Shown here piece by piece: positions 1-7,139 of a stretch of 7,144 nt of DNA (within the stretch, counting starts at the first letter, position 1; every line of letters begins with the position of its first letter). Under the pieces are notes generated by a model. It worked only from the letters and a program-made list of their open reading frames with translations. It did no database searches and was not told the DNA's origin. Source of the stretch: Gemmataceae bacterium (GTDB lineage Bacteria > Planctomycetota > Planctomycetia > Gemmatales > Gemmataceae); contig JAOAAM010000359.1 in assembly GCA_026418875.1 (NCBI GenBank), forward strand, positions 1 through 7,144, read 5' to 3'. The position numbers and the translations under genes were made by a program.

Positions 1-666
1 GCCGATGACGCTCTCCGGGCCAAACTCGCGCCCTTGGAGGGTCGGGAATACCACGGTGCGGACGAATTCAAGGCCGCACTCCGCAGCCAGCTGGACAAGG
101 GCGAGCTGGGCCGACTCTGGGGGCCGCTGCGGGAAGGCTCACGCCTGGAGAAATCGCCGGAACTCGGCCCGGTCGGCGTTTACTTCGGCGGCATCCTGGT
201 CGTGGGCGGACTCCTCGCCACCCTGGCCGGGAGTTTCCTCGCCGAGACACTCAAGCGGCGGGGCATCCGCTTCGGCGATTTCCTGGTCTCGGGCTGCGGG
301 GCGCTGTTCGGCCTGCCCTTCCTCATCGCCCTGCTGTACGTCCCGTTCCCCTATGCTTGGGGCATGCTCTTCCTGGCGATTCTCGGTTTGTTTTTGAACA
401 CGGGGCCAGTCAACACCATCCTGGCCAACACGACCCCGCCGGCGATCCGCTCGACCGCTTTCGCCCTGAACATCTTCCTTTTGCACGCACTGGGCGACGT
501 CATCTCGCCGCCGATCATTGGTCGTGTCACGGATCGCTTCGACTGGACCACGGCCTTCCTGGTCATCTCCGGCATGGTGCTGCTAAGTGCGGCACTGTGG
601 CTCGTTGGTTGCCTCTTCCAGAAACGCGACGAAGACCGGATGCCCACGCTTCTGGCATCCGGTTGA
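1..666 (+). CDS. MFS transporter, spinster-like, C-terminal part (5' end outside window)
   Basis: Frame 1 is open from the first base to a TGA at 664-666, giving 221 residues with no convincing start, so the gene begins upstream. About five hydrophobic segments are visible at window residues 57-80, 92-114, 118-141, 152-173 and 182-206, which fit TM8-TM12 of a 12-helix major facilitator. The segment around residues 132-178 is the best family signal: NTGPVNTILANTTPP, then an R-S-T-A-F-A-L-N-I-F run, HALGD, SPPIIG and a closing TD. This resembles spinster-like MFS transporters of planctomycetes. The first 55 or so residues are hydrophilic and charged; they would form a large loop before TM8. The protein should sit in the inner membrane and move a small solute; the substrate cannot be inferred. 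It ends in a short charged tail (QKRDEDR). Family assignment is confident, substrate is not. Confidence 0.85.
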   Translation, partial: ADDALRAKLAPLEGREYHGADEFKAALRSQLDKGELGRLWGPLREGSRLEKSPELGPVGVYFGGILVVGGLLATLAGSFLAETLKRRGIRFGDFLVSGCGALFGLPFLIALLYVPFPYAWGMLFLAILGLFLNTGPVNTILANTTPPAIRSTAFALNIFLLHALGDVISPPIIGRVTDRFDWTTAFLVISGMVLLSAALWLVGCLFQKRDEDRMPTLLASG

Positions 667-761
667 ATCGCCGGGCCCCCGGGCGGAGCGATGCCGCGCC
701 GTGCGGAAGCCCGCTAGGAAATGCCTGCCCCCGGGGCGTTCGGCCACCGGCTGGGTCGCCC

Positions 762-767
762 TATAAT
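762..767 (+). promoter_or_regulatory. Candidate -10 box of the htpG promoter
   Basis: A perfect TATAAT followed by TTT stands out in an otherwise GC-rich spacer, 36 bases before the htpG start codon. Transcription would begin near 774-776, leaving a leader of about 30 bases that contains the ribosome binding site. A -35 at 17-base spacing would be TTCGGC (739-744), which matches TTGACA poorly (2 of 6), so the promoter is called from the -10 alone. I see no CIRCE inverted repeat and no convincing heat-shock sigma-type -35 in the spacer. Confidence 0.5.
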
Positions 768-789
768 TTTCTGGGATAGCAGGTTATGC

Positions 790-795
790 GGAGGT
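790..795 (+). promoter_or_regulatory. Ribosome binding site of htpG
   Basis: GGAGGT lies 8 bases before the ATG at 804. An ATG at 797-799 is closer and out of frame, so it is not the start. The TGA at 798-800 is in frame with htpG directly upstream, which rules out any longer N-terminus and fixes 804 as the earliest start. Confidence 0.85.
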
Positions 796-803
796 CATGA
801 ACC

Positions 804-2672
804 ATGCCCGAGACTCGGGAATTCAAGGCCGAACTGAAGCAGTTGCTCCACCTCATCACCCACTCGCTTTACTCGAATCCCGAAATCTTCCTACGAGAAT
901 TGATCTCCAACGCCAGCGACGCCATTAACCGGCTCAAGTTCGACTCCTTGACCCGTGAAGAACTCCTGGAAAACGATAAGGATTGGAAAATTCGCATCAT
1001 CGCCGACAAGGAAGCCTCCACCCTGACGGTTTCCGACAACGGTATCGGCATGTCTCGGGAGGAGGTGATCGAGCATCTGGGCACGATCGCCAAGTCCGGG
1101 ACCAAAGCATTCCTCGAGGCGTTGCAAGCGCAGCAGGAGTCGGCCCGGCCGGAGTTGATCGGTCAATTCGGCGTCGGCTTCTATTCCGCCTTCATGGTCG
1201 CCGACAAGGTCACGGTCATCACCCGGCCCGGCGGTGCCGGCACCTCCGGCACACGGTGGGAATCCGACGGCCAAGGTTCGTTCACCATCGAGCCGATCGA
1301 CAAGGCGACACGCGGCACCGACGTCGTCTTGCACCTCAAAGCTGACGCCAAGGAGTTCCTCGAGGAATGGCGGATCCGCCAAATCGTCAAAAAATTCTCC
1401 GACTTCATCGAGCATCCGATTGTCATGGAGGTGGAAAAAGCCGGTGGAAAACGCGAGGAGGAGACACTCAATTCCCGCAAGGCGATCTGGCTGCGGTCCA
1501 AGAACGAAGTCACCACCGAAGAGTACCACGCCTTTTATCGGCAACTCAGCCTCGACGATCAGGACCCCGCCAAGGTCTTGCACTACAAGGGCGAGGGGAA
1601 AATCGAGTTTCGGGCACTCTTGTTCATCCCATCGCACCGGCCGGCCCTGCTGGATTGGGGCGAGCCGAAAGGCGGCTTGCGGCTATACATCCAGCGCGTG
1701 CTGATCATGGAAAAATGCGAGGCGCTCTTGCCCCCGTACCTGCGCTTCGTCACCGGCGTGATCGACGCCCTGGATCTGCCGCTGAACGTCTCCCGCGAAA
1801 TCCTCCAGCAGAACCCGCAACTGGAGGTGATTCAGAAGAATGTCGTCCGCAATGTGCTGGATGCCTTGGCGGCGATGAAGAACACCGAGTTCGACAAGTA
1901 CCTGGAGTTTCACCGCGGCCTGGCCCCCGTCCTCAAGGAGGCCTTCCACCAGGACTGGGCGAATCGCGAGAAAGTCGCCGACCTCCTCCTATTCGAGTCG
2001 ATGAACACACCCAAAGGGCAGTTCATCACGCTAAAGGATTACGTGGACAAGATGCCGTCCGATCAAGAAGCGATCTGGTACTTGATCGGGGAGACGCGGG
2101 AGCAGATTGAGAACTCGCCGTACCTCGAAGCCTTCCGCGCCCGCAACCATGATGTGCTGCTGCTGACCGATCCGATCGATGAATTCGCCATGCCCACCTT
2201 GGGGAGCTACAAGGGCAAGCGACTGCAACCGGTGGATCGAGGCGAGTTGCCGGGGAAGACGGACGAGGCTCCCCCGGATGCCGACGCCTACAAACCGCTG
2301 TTGGAGTTTCTCAAAGCGAAGTTCGAGGGCGAGGTTGGCGACGTGCGTTTGTCGAAGCGGTTGACGGAAAGCGCGGCGATGCTGGTCGCCGATGCCGGGG
2401 CCATGACGGCACATTTGGAACGGCTGATGGCCCGCATGGGCCGGCAGGTGGATGGTCCGCGGCGGGCTTTGGAGCTGAATCCGCTGCATCCGGCCGTCGT
2501 GGCCCTGCGTGAACGGCACGCCGCCAACCCACAGGATCCGCTCGTCGATGTCCACGCCCGCTTGCTGTTGGATCAAGCCCTGATCGCCGAGGGATCGAAG
2601 CTGCGTGATCCGGCCGGTTTCGCCAAGCGGATCAATACGCTGCTCGCCGCGACTGGCACGAGCGGGTCGTGA
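804..2672 (+). CDS. htpG: Molecular chaperone HtpG (bacterial Hsp90)
   Basis: A 622-residue protein, matching the usual length of bacterial HtpG (about 620-630). It is an ATP-driven homodimeric cytosolic chaperone that remodels client proteins, usually with DnaK. Domains in order: the N-terminal GHKL ATPase (about 1-215) with FLRELISNASDA at 29-40 (catalytic Glu32, Mg-binding Asn36), SDNGIGMS at 77-84 (Asp78 contacts adenine), GTIAKSGT at 93-100 and the lid/glycine motif GQFGVGFYSAFM at 120-131; the middle domain (about 225-480) with the YLRFV segment at 312-316 and LNVSREILQQNP at 327-338, whose Arg331 corresponds to the ATP-sensing arginine; and the C-terminal dimerisation domain (about 495-615). 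It lacks the eukaryotic MEEVD tail, as expected for bacteria. All key ATPase residues are present, so it should be active. The start is fixed by an in-frame TGA immediately upstream and a GGAGGT site. It probably has its own promoter at 762-767; heat regulation is not visible. Confidence 0.98.
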   Translation: MPETREFKAELKQLLHLITHSLYSNPEIFLRELISNASDAINRLKFDSLTREELLENDKDWKIRIIADKEASTLTVSDNGIGMSREEVIEHLGTIAKSGTKAFLEALQAQQESARPELIGQFGVGFYSAFMVADKVTVITRPGGAGTSGTRWESDGQGSFTIEPIDKATRGTDVVLHLKADAKEFLEEWRIRQIVKKFSDFIEHPIVMEVEKAGGKREEETLNSRKAIWLRSKNEVTTEEYHAFYRQLSLDDQDPAKVLHYKGEGKIEFRALLFIPSHRPALLDWGEPKGGLRLYIQRVLIMEKCEALLPPYLRFVTGVIDALDLPLNVSREILQQNPQLEVIQKNVVRNVLDALAAMKNTEFDKYLEFHRGLAPVLKEAFHQDWANREKVADLLLFESMNTPKGQFITLKDYVDKMPSDQEAIWYLIGETREQIENSPYLEAFRARNHDVLLLTDPIDEFAMPTLGSYKGKRLQPVDRGELPGKTDEAPPDADAYKPLLEFLKAKFEGEVGDVRLSKRLTESAAMLVADAGAMTAHLERLMARMGRQVDGPRRALELNPLHPAVVALRERHAANPQDPLVDVHARLLLDQALIAEGSKLRDPAGFAKRINTLLAATGTSGS

Positions 2673-2715
2673 ACGGCGATGCCACGGCATGCGGATTGGC
2701 AACACCCCCGATCGC

Positions 2716-2721
2716 GGAGGT
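2716..2721 (+). promoter_or_regulatory. Ribosome binding site of the ThuA-like gene
   Basis: GGAGGT lies 6 bases before the ATG at 2728. It decides the start: the same frame is open further upstream, with a GTG at 2605 inside htpG and an ATG at 2689, but neither has a comparable site, and only the 2728 start gives a signal-peptide-like N-terminus. Confidence 0.8.
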
Positions 2722-2727
2722 CACTCG

Positions 2728-3585
2728 ATGTTCCGCCTCGCTTGCGCTGCCGTTCTGGGCACTGCTTCCCTGTTGTTCGCTGGGCCGGGCCAGAAAAAAA
2801 TCGTCCTGATTGCCGGACCGAAAAGTCACGGCCCGGTCGGCAACGGCATCCACGACTACGGCTGGTCGGCCCGGCTGCTCCAGGCGATGTTGCGAGCATC
2901 GAACGTCAGGGATCAGGTGCGAGTGGAGGTGCATCTCGATGGTTGGCCCCGCGATTCCAAGGCCTTCGATGATGCCGCCACCATCATGATTCTCTCCGAC
3001 GGCCGCGACGGCGACCAATTCGCCGAGGCTTTGCACTTGGAAAGCCCCGAGCGGGTTCGCTTCGTGGGCGAACTCATGCAGCGAGGCTGCGGGCTGGTGA
3101 CGTTCCACTTTGCCACCTTCACGCCGCAGCAGTATGCCGCCGAGGTGTTGGAATGGTGCGGCGGGTATTTTCAATGGGAGCAGAATGGCCGAAGGGATTG
3201 GTGCTCCGCGATCACCACCCTGGAGGGCGAGGTTCAGTTGAAATCACCGGACCATCCCGTTTCACGAGGGTTGAAGCCGTTTCGCTTGAAAGACGAGTTC
3301 TATTACAACCTGCGTTTCCCGGATGACCCCGAAGCGATCGTGCCAATCGCGGCGGTGCCGGAGTTGAAAGGCCGCGAGCCGAACGGTAGCGTGGTGGCAT
3401 GGGCACGGCAGCGACCAAGGGGCGGACGAGGCTTCGGCACGACCTGCGGACATTTCTACGACAACTGGAAGAACGAATCCTTCCGCAAGCTGATCCTGAA
3501 CGGGATTGTCTGGACGGCGGGTCTCGACGTGCCCGCCGAGGGCGTCGAGGCTCCGTACTTCACACGCGATGAACTTGGTCAATGA
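2728..3585 (+). CDS. Secreted ThuA-like domain protein
   Basis: A 285-residue protein starting MFRLACAAVLGTASLLFA, which reads as a signal peptide with likely cleavage near Ala18, so it should be exported. The mature part resembles the ThuA-like fold (related to class I glutamine amidotransferases). Visible family elements: an opening strand KKIVLIAG (23-30) followed by SHG, the MILSDGRDGD segment (88-96) after strand 2, GCGLVTFH (120-127) with the conserved His127, DHP (175-177), the KDEFYYN block (188-194) with Asp189-Glu190, and GFGTTCGHFYDNW (235-247) leading to a C-terminal LNGIVWTAG helix (257-265). ThuA was named for trehalose utilisation in rhizobia; in planctomycetes such proteins are common, secreted and of unproven reaction, with suspected roles in sugar oxidation or breakdown. 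I see no amidotransferase Cys-His-Glu triad. It follows htpG by 55 bases and may be read through from it, but functionally fits the convergent cytochrome gene better. The fold assignment is good, the reaction is unknown. Confidence 0.85.
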   Translation: MFRLACAAVLGTASLLFAGPGQKKIVLIAGPKSHGPVGNGIHDYGWSARLLQAMLRASNVRDQVRVEVHLDGWPRDSKAFDDAATIMILSDGRDGDQFAEALHLESPERVRFVGELMQRGCGLVTFHFATFTPQQYAAEVLEWCGGYFQWEQNGRRDWCSAITTLEGEVQLKSPDHPVSRGLKPFRLKDEFYYNLRFPDDPEAIVPIAAVPELKGREPNGSVVAWARQRPRGGRGFGTTCGHFYDNWKNESFRKLILNGIVWTAGLDVPAEGVEAPYFTRDELGQ

Positions 3586-3680
3586 CCTAAATGGCAGCCG
3601 CAACGTCGCGTCATTTCCAGCCGATCCACCGCACGCTTTGCACCTGTCGGCGTGACATTCGACCGTGGGCAAACGGTTTC

Positions 3681-3733
3681 ACCGATCACCAGACCGATCC
3701 GACGACCCGACCGACCAATCCACTCGACCGATC
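3681..3733. repeat. Cluster of short ACCGATC direct repeats in the convergent spacer
   Basis: ACCGATC occurs at 3681-3687, 3693-3699 and 3727-3733, with a variant ACCGACCAATC at 3710-3720 and a related CCGATC near 3621. Spacing is irregular (12 bases, then 34), and the last copy overlaps the stop codon of the minus-strand gene. The 146-base spacer (3586-3731) holds no gene that I can support. The cluster may be simple low-complexity drift of GC-rich spacer DNA or part of a transcription end; no function is claimed. Confidence 0.35.
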
Positions 3734-6700
3734 ATTTCGCCGGCGGCCCGTCCTTCAAACTGGCGAGGAATTCGACAAGATCCCGCAGTTCGCGGAGGGA
3801 GAGTTTTTTCACCAGGTCGTCAGGCATGGCGGAGACCCCGCGGCGGCGGTCATCCACTTCGGATTTGTCGATGGTGAGGACTTCGGCCTCGGCAGTCACG
3901 ATTTTGATCGTCTTGTCGTCCTCGCCGCGGAGCACTCCGGTGACGGTTTTGCCGTTGGCCAAGTCGAGGACCACGGAGTCGTAACCCTTGGCGATTTCCT
4001 TATCGGGGAAGACGATGGATTCGAGGATGTATTGTCGGGATTGCTTGCCGCCGATCCCGGCGAGTTCAGGGCCCACCTCCCCGCCGACTCCGTGAAGTTT
4101 GTGGCACTTGATGCAAGTGACCTCGGCCTTGTGCAAGAGGATCTCGCGTCCCTTGGCCGCATTGCCGCCGACCAGGGCGTCGCGATAGCGCCAAAGCGCA
4201 TCGTCCGCGGGCCGGGTCCGTTCCAAGGCTTGAATAGCCTGCGCGAGTTCCGGCGTGTTTCGGGCCGCGGCTGCCTCACGCACATCCAGACGCAACTCGG
4301 GGGCAACCTCGCCCCGCGAGAGGCGTTGTGCCCAGTCGAGCAAGATGGCATCAGCCTCCGCTCGCCGCAGTTGGGCCAGAGCAGCCAAGGCGGCTTGCTT
4401 CTCGACAATCTCGCCGTGATTCAGGACTTCCGCCAGTTGCGGCACGGCCTGATCGGGATGGCGGGTCGCTGCCAGCGTCAGGGCTTCGGCGCGGAGTTCC
4501 GCCGCTTGGCTCTTTCGGGCCGCGGTGAGAACCTGGTCCAACTCGGAGTCGTTCAATCGCTGCAACGCTCGCAGCGCCTCGATGCGTGATTGCACCGTCG
4601 CCGTCCCATCACTGACGATTTGCCGCAACGTCGAGGCAACTTCGCGTACCCCGAGTTTGGCCGCCACCTTGCTCGCTTCACGACGTAATGATTCCGGACC
4701 GGTGAACAACGCGCCCAGACGGGAGCGGAAAGCTGCCGCGGCGACAGCCGGGTCTCGGTTCGGCAGCGGTCGCCATTCGTTCGTCACCCGGTCACGCTTC
4801 GAGGGATTAGCCCAATCACCTAGCATCGCCACCGCTTCGACGCGCAACGCTTCGGGAGAAGTCGTCGCGGCGGCGAACTCGGCGATGGCCTCGGCATTTT
4901 CTCTCCCGCCCAAACGGAAGTGAGCGTTCAGCGCGCGGTAGAGCACCGGCACGGGAAGTTGCCGCGACATAACCAACCGGGCCAGAGCGGCCAGAGCCGG
5001 TGGGTTCGGCTGGTCGTCGTGGAGTGCTCGGGCCGCTTCGAGGACAACTTGGGGGTCAGGGTCGGTCAAAGCCGCGGTCAACTGCTCCACCGCTTGCCGC
5101 TCAGGCACATTCCGCCGCAGGGCGACGATGATCGCCTGACGGACGGCGGGCGGCTCCTTGGCCCAATCCAGCCCGATTTGTGGTTCCAACCGCGACAACG
5201 CCTGCACCGCCGCATGACGGAGGTACATGTCCTCCCCGGCCGACGCACGCAACAAATCCAGGACCGCGGTTCGAAGCTTGTCGCGTGCATCGCCCGCTGC
5301 CGGAACTTCTGCCAAGCGACGTGCTAGAGCCAAAGCGGCCTGAAACCTCACCCGCGGCTCCGCATCGCTCAAAGCCGGGGCGAAGGCCAACGGCTCGAGC
5401 GGCGATTCCCCAAGGACACGGTAGGCTTGCGCACGAATTTCCGAGTCGTGGTCGCCAGCCGCCGTCTTGATCGCGGACATCACTTCCTCACGAACCGACT
5501 GGGCCTGCGACATCGAACGGCGAGCAATCTGGCCCAACGCCCACAGGGCATGCACCCGCGCCTGCCGCTCCGGGGGGGACTGCGCTTGATGCACGGCCAG
5601 CCGAGTCAGTCCCCGCGTGGCGGCGTCCTGCTGAGCGTCCGGACTGGGCCCGGGCATTGCCCGTTCCGCCAAGGCAAATTGGGCTTCGAGACGCACCCGG
5701 CGGTCGGCATGCTCCAGGAGCTTCAAGAGTTCGTCGGTACTCCGGGAACGGAATCCCTCGGCCAGCAGTTTCCGCACCTCGACCAATTGCGGACGTTGTT
5801 CCCACTCGGGGTGCGTAAAGCGATAGATTCGACCCTTCCCGGGTTGTTCCCAACCCTGGATCCAATCGCAGATGTAGAAAGCGCCGTCGGGGCCGAAGTC
5901 ACAGTCCGTGGCCAGGACACGCCAGATGAACTGTTCTGGCCGATTCAACTCGAACGACGCCCCCTTGGGTTTCACCGAAAAAGCCCAGATGCCACTGTTG
6001 TCGGCCCCACCGCGGAAGTCGGCGAGGAAGAAGTGATCCGCGAATTTCTCCGGCACGGCGGCGACGCCCGGATGGAATGTCAGTCCCGAGGGACCGTCGC
6101 TGAGGTGGGCCAGCGGCGGGACGATGTAGGCTGCGGTGTTATCGGGTCGCAGGTGCCAGAGTTTCTCGGCGTTCCACGGCCCGCGGTCGCCGAGTCGGCT
6201 TCCGTATTGGTAGTACATTCGCCAGCCGCTGTCGCCGCCCTCGACCACTTGGACCAGCCGGGCTTTGTCCCCCGAGTCGCTATTGTTATCGACGGTGAAC
6301 AGGTTGCCGAAGTTGTCGAACGCCAACTCCTGGGGATTCCGCAAGCCGAAGTGGACGAGTTCCAAGCGGCTGCCGTCCGGCTCGCAGCGCAGCACGGCCC
6401 CGCTGTCGGGATTTTCGAGTTGTCGGCCCTCGCGGCTGCGGACATTCAAGCCTCGGTCGCCGATGGAAAAATAGATCCGCCCGTCTGGCCCCATGACCAC
6501 GCCGTGCAAGTCATGCCCCAAAAACGCCACGTGGACGCCGTACCCATAATGCAGCGATTCTCTCACGTCGGCGCGGTGTTTCCCATGGGTGTCCCGCAAT
6601 AACCACAAGTCGGGGATATTCGCATACCAGACCGAGCCCCCCCGGGCCAACAAGCCCGAGCCGATCCCACTCGCGGCAGTCTTGAACCCGTCGGCGAAAA

Positions 6701-7124
6701 TCGAGGACTGATCGGCGATCCCGTCGCTGTCCGAATCCCAAACCTTCTTCACGCGGTCTTCGTAGCGCTCGTAGATCTCCGAAAATTTGTCCTTCGCGTG
6801 TTTTTTGTGCATCGCCACTCGGTCTTCGACGGTGCGAGAGGCGATGTCGTCGTCGAGCCAATACATGTGGCCGCGATTGTCGGTCACCCCCCGATGCAGT
6901 CGGTACGTCTCGGCGACGAAGCACTCGCCCTTTTCGTTGAAGGCGAAGCAGACGGGGTTGTGCAAAAGCGGTTCACACGCCCACAGTCGGGTTACGAAGC
7001 CGGAGGGCAGACGAAACTGCCGCATGGCCCGCTCCGCCTCGGGATTTTTCAGCGGTTCCGCAGCAGCCAACTCGCTCGCCGCAAGAGCGATCAACGCCAG
7101 TCGCAGCATGAAACAGCGGATCAT
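3732..7124 (-). CDS. Secreted propeller / HEAT-repeat / cytochrome c protein (PVC-type heme-binding)
   Basis: An 1130-residue protein with a signal peptide (charged start, hydrophobic 7-19, likely cleavage after Ala22 in LAAAEP). Residues about 38-440 resemble the beta-propeller of PQQ-type sugar dehydrogenases, the PVC 'membrane-bound dehydrogenase' family: GPDGRIYFSIGDRG (212-225), GLRNPQELAFDNFGNLF (260-276), GPDGAFYICDW (411-421) and GRIYR (431-435). A calcium-type DSDSDG loop lies at 130-135. Residues about 455-975 form an alpha-solenoid of roughly eleven HEAT-like helices, such as PRVRFQAALALAR at 590-602. The C-terminus (about 985-1125) is a cytochrome c domain with one CIKCH (1004-1008) and a likely axial Met1100 in AMPDD. 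It probably oxidises a substrate at the propeller and passes electrons to heme outside the cytoplasm; substrate and PQQ use are not shown. ATG at 7124 is preferred because GGAG lies 11 bases upstream; Met6 (7109) is possible but has no such site. It is complete and convergent with the ThuA-like gene. Confidence 0.93.
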   Translation of the reverse strand: MIRCFMLRLALIALAASELAAAEPLKNPEAERAMRQFRLPSGFVTRLWACEPLLHNPVCFAFNEKGECFVAETYRLHRGVTDNRGHMYWLDDDIASRTVEDRVAMHKKHAKDKFSEIYERYEDRVKKVWDSDSDGIADQSSIFADGFKTAASGIGSGLLARGGSVWYANIPDLWLLRDTHGKHRADVRESLHYGYGVHVAFLGHDLHGVVMGPDGRIYFSIGDRGLNVRSREGRQLENPDSGAVLRCEPDGSRLELVHFGLRNPQELAFDNFGNLFTVDNNSDSGDKARLVQVVEGGDSGWRMYYQYGSRLGDRGPWNAEKLWHLRPDNTAAYIVPPLAHLSDGPSGLTFHPGVAAVPEKFADHFFLADFRGGADNSGIWAFSVKPKGASFELNRPEQFIWRVLATDCDFGPDGAFYICDWIQGWEQPGKGRIYRFTHPEWEQRPQLVEVRKLLAEGFRSRSTDELLKLLEHADRRVRLEAQFALAERAMPGPSPDAQQDAATRGLTRLAVHQAQSPPERQARVHALWALGQIARRSMSQAQSVREEVMSAIKTAAGDHDSEIRAQAYRVLGESPLEPLAFAPALSDAEPRVRFQAALALARRLAEVPAAGDARDKLRTAVLDLLRASAGEDMYLRHAAVQALSRLEPQIGLDWAKEPPAVRQAIIVALRRNVPERQAVEQLTAALTDPDPQVVLEAARALHDDQPNPPALAALARLVMSRQLPVPVLYRALNAHFRLGGRENAEAIAEFAAATTSPEALRVEAVAMLGDWANPSKRDRVTNEWRPLPNRDPAVAAAAFRSRLGALFTGPESLRREASKVAAKLGVREVASTLRQIVSDGTATVQSRIEALRALQRLNDSELDQVLTAARKSQAAELRAEALTLAATRHPDQAVPQLAEVLNHGEIVEKQAALAALAQLRRAEADAILLDWAQRLSRGEVAPELRLDVREAAAARNTPELAQAIQALERTRPADDALWRYRDALVGGNAAKGREILLHKAEVTCIKCHKLHGVGGEVGPELAGIGGKQSRQYILESIVFPDKEIAKGYDSVVLDLANGKTVTGVLRGEDDKTIKIVTAEAEVLTIDKSEVDDRRRGVSAMPDDLVKKLSLRELRDLVEFLASLKDGPPAK

Positions 7125-7135
7125 GAGTGAGAAAA

Positions 7136-7139
7136 CTCC
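7136..7139 (-). promoter_or_regulatory. Probable ribosome binding site of the propeller/cytochrome gene
   Basis: On the minus strand GGAG precedes the ATG by 11 bases, a slightly long spacing. It is the only purine-rich match near either candidate start. The promoter lies beyond the window end. Confidence 0.45.

Noticed and set aside
671..682. GC-rich inverted repeat CCGGG/CCCGG after the MFS stop
   Set aside because: The loop would be 2 bases and no T-tract follows, so it is not a credible intrinsic terminator.
891..1637. Minus-strand open frame of 248 codons inside htpG
   Set aside because: It is a shadow of htpG, whose ATPase motifs occupy these bases on the plus strand.
2679..2690. Inverted repeat ATGCC/GGCAT between htpG and the ThuA-like gene
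   Set aside because: The loop is only 2 bases and the stem is 5 pairs, which is expected by chance.
2605..2727. Longer N-terminus for the ThuA-like protein (GTG 2605 or ATG 2689)
   Set aside because: It would overlap htpG or lack a ribosome binding site, and it would bury the signal peptide behind 13-41 charged residues.
3661..3678. Hairpin GACCGT/ACGGTT with a 6-base loop in the convergent spacer
   Set aside because: The stem is 6 pairs including a G-T wobble, and there is no proper T-tract on either strand. It is too weak to call a terminator.
3591..4589. Plus-strand open frame of 332 codons opposite the cytochrome domain
   Set aside because: It lies wholly antisense to the well-supported heme protein apart from its first part in the spacer, has no recognisable domain and has the composition expected of a GC-rich shadow frame.
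5427..6602. Plus-strand open frame of 391 codons opposite the propeller and solenoid
   Set aside because: Its protein has no recognisable motif, while the minus strand encodes clear family motifs over the same bases. Long antisense frames are expected in high-GC coding DNA.
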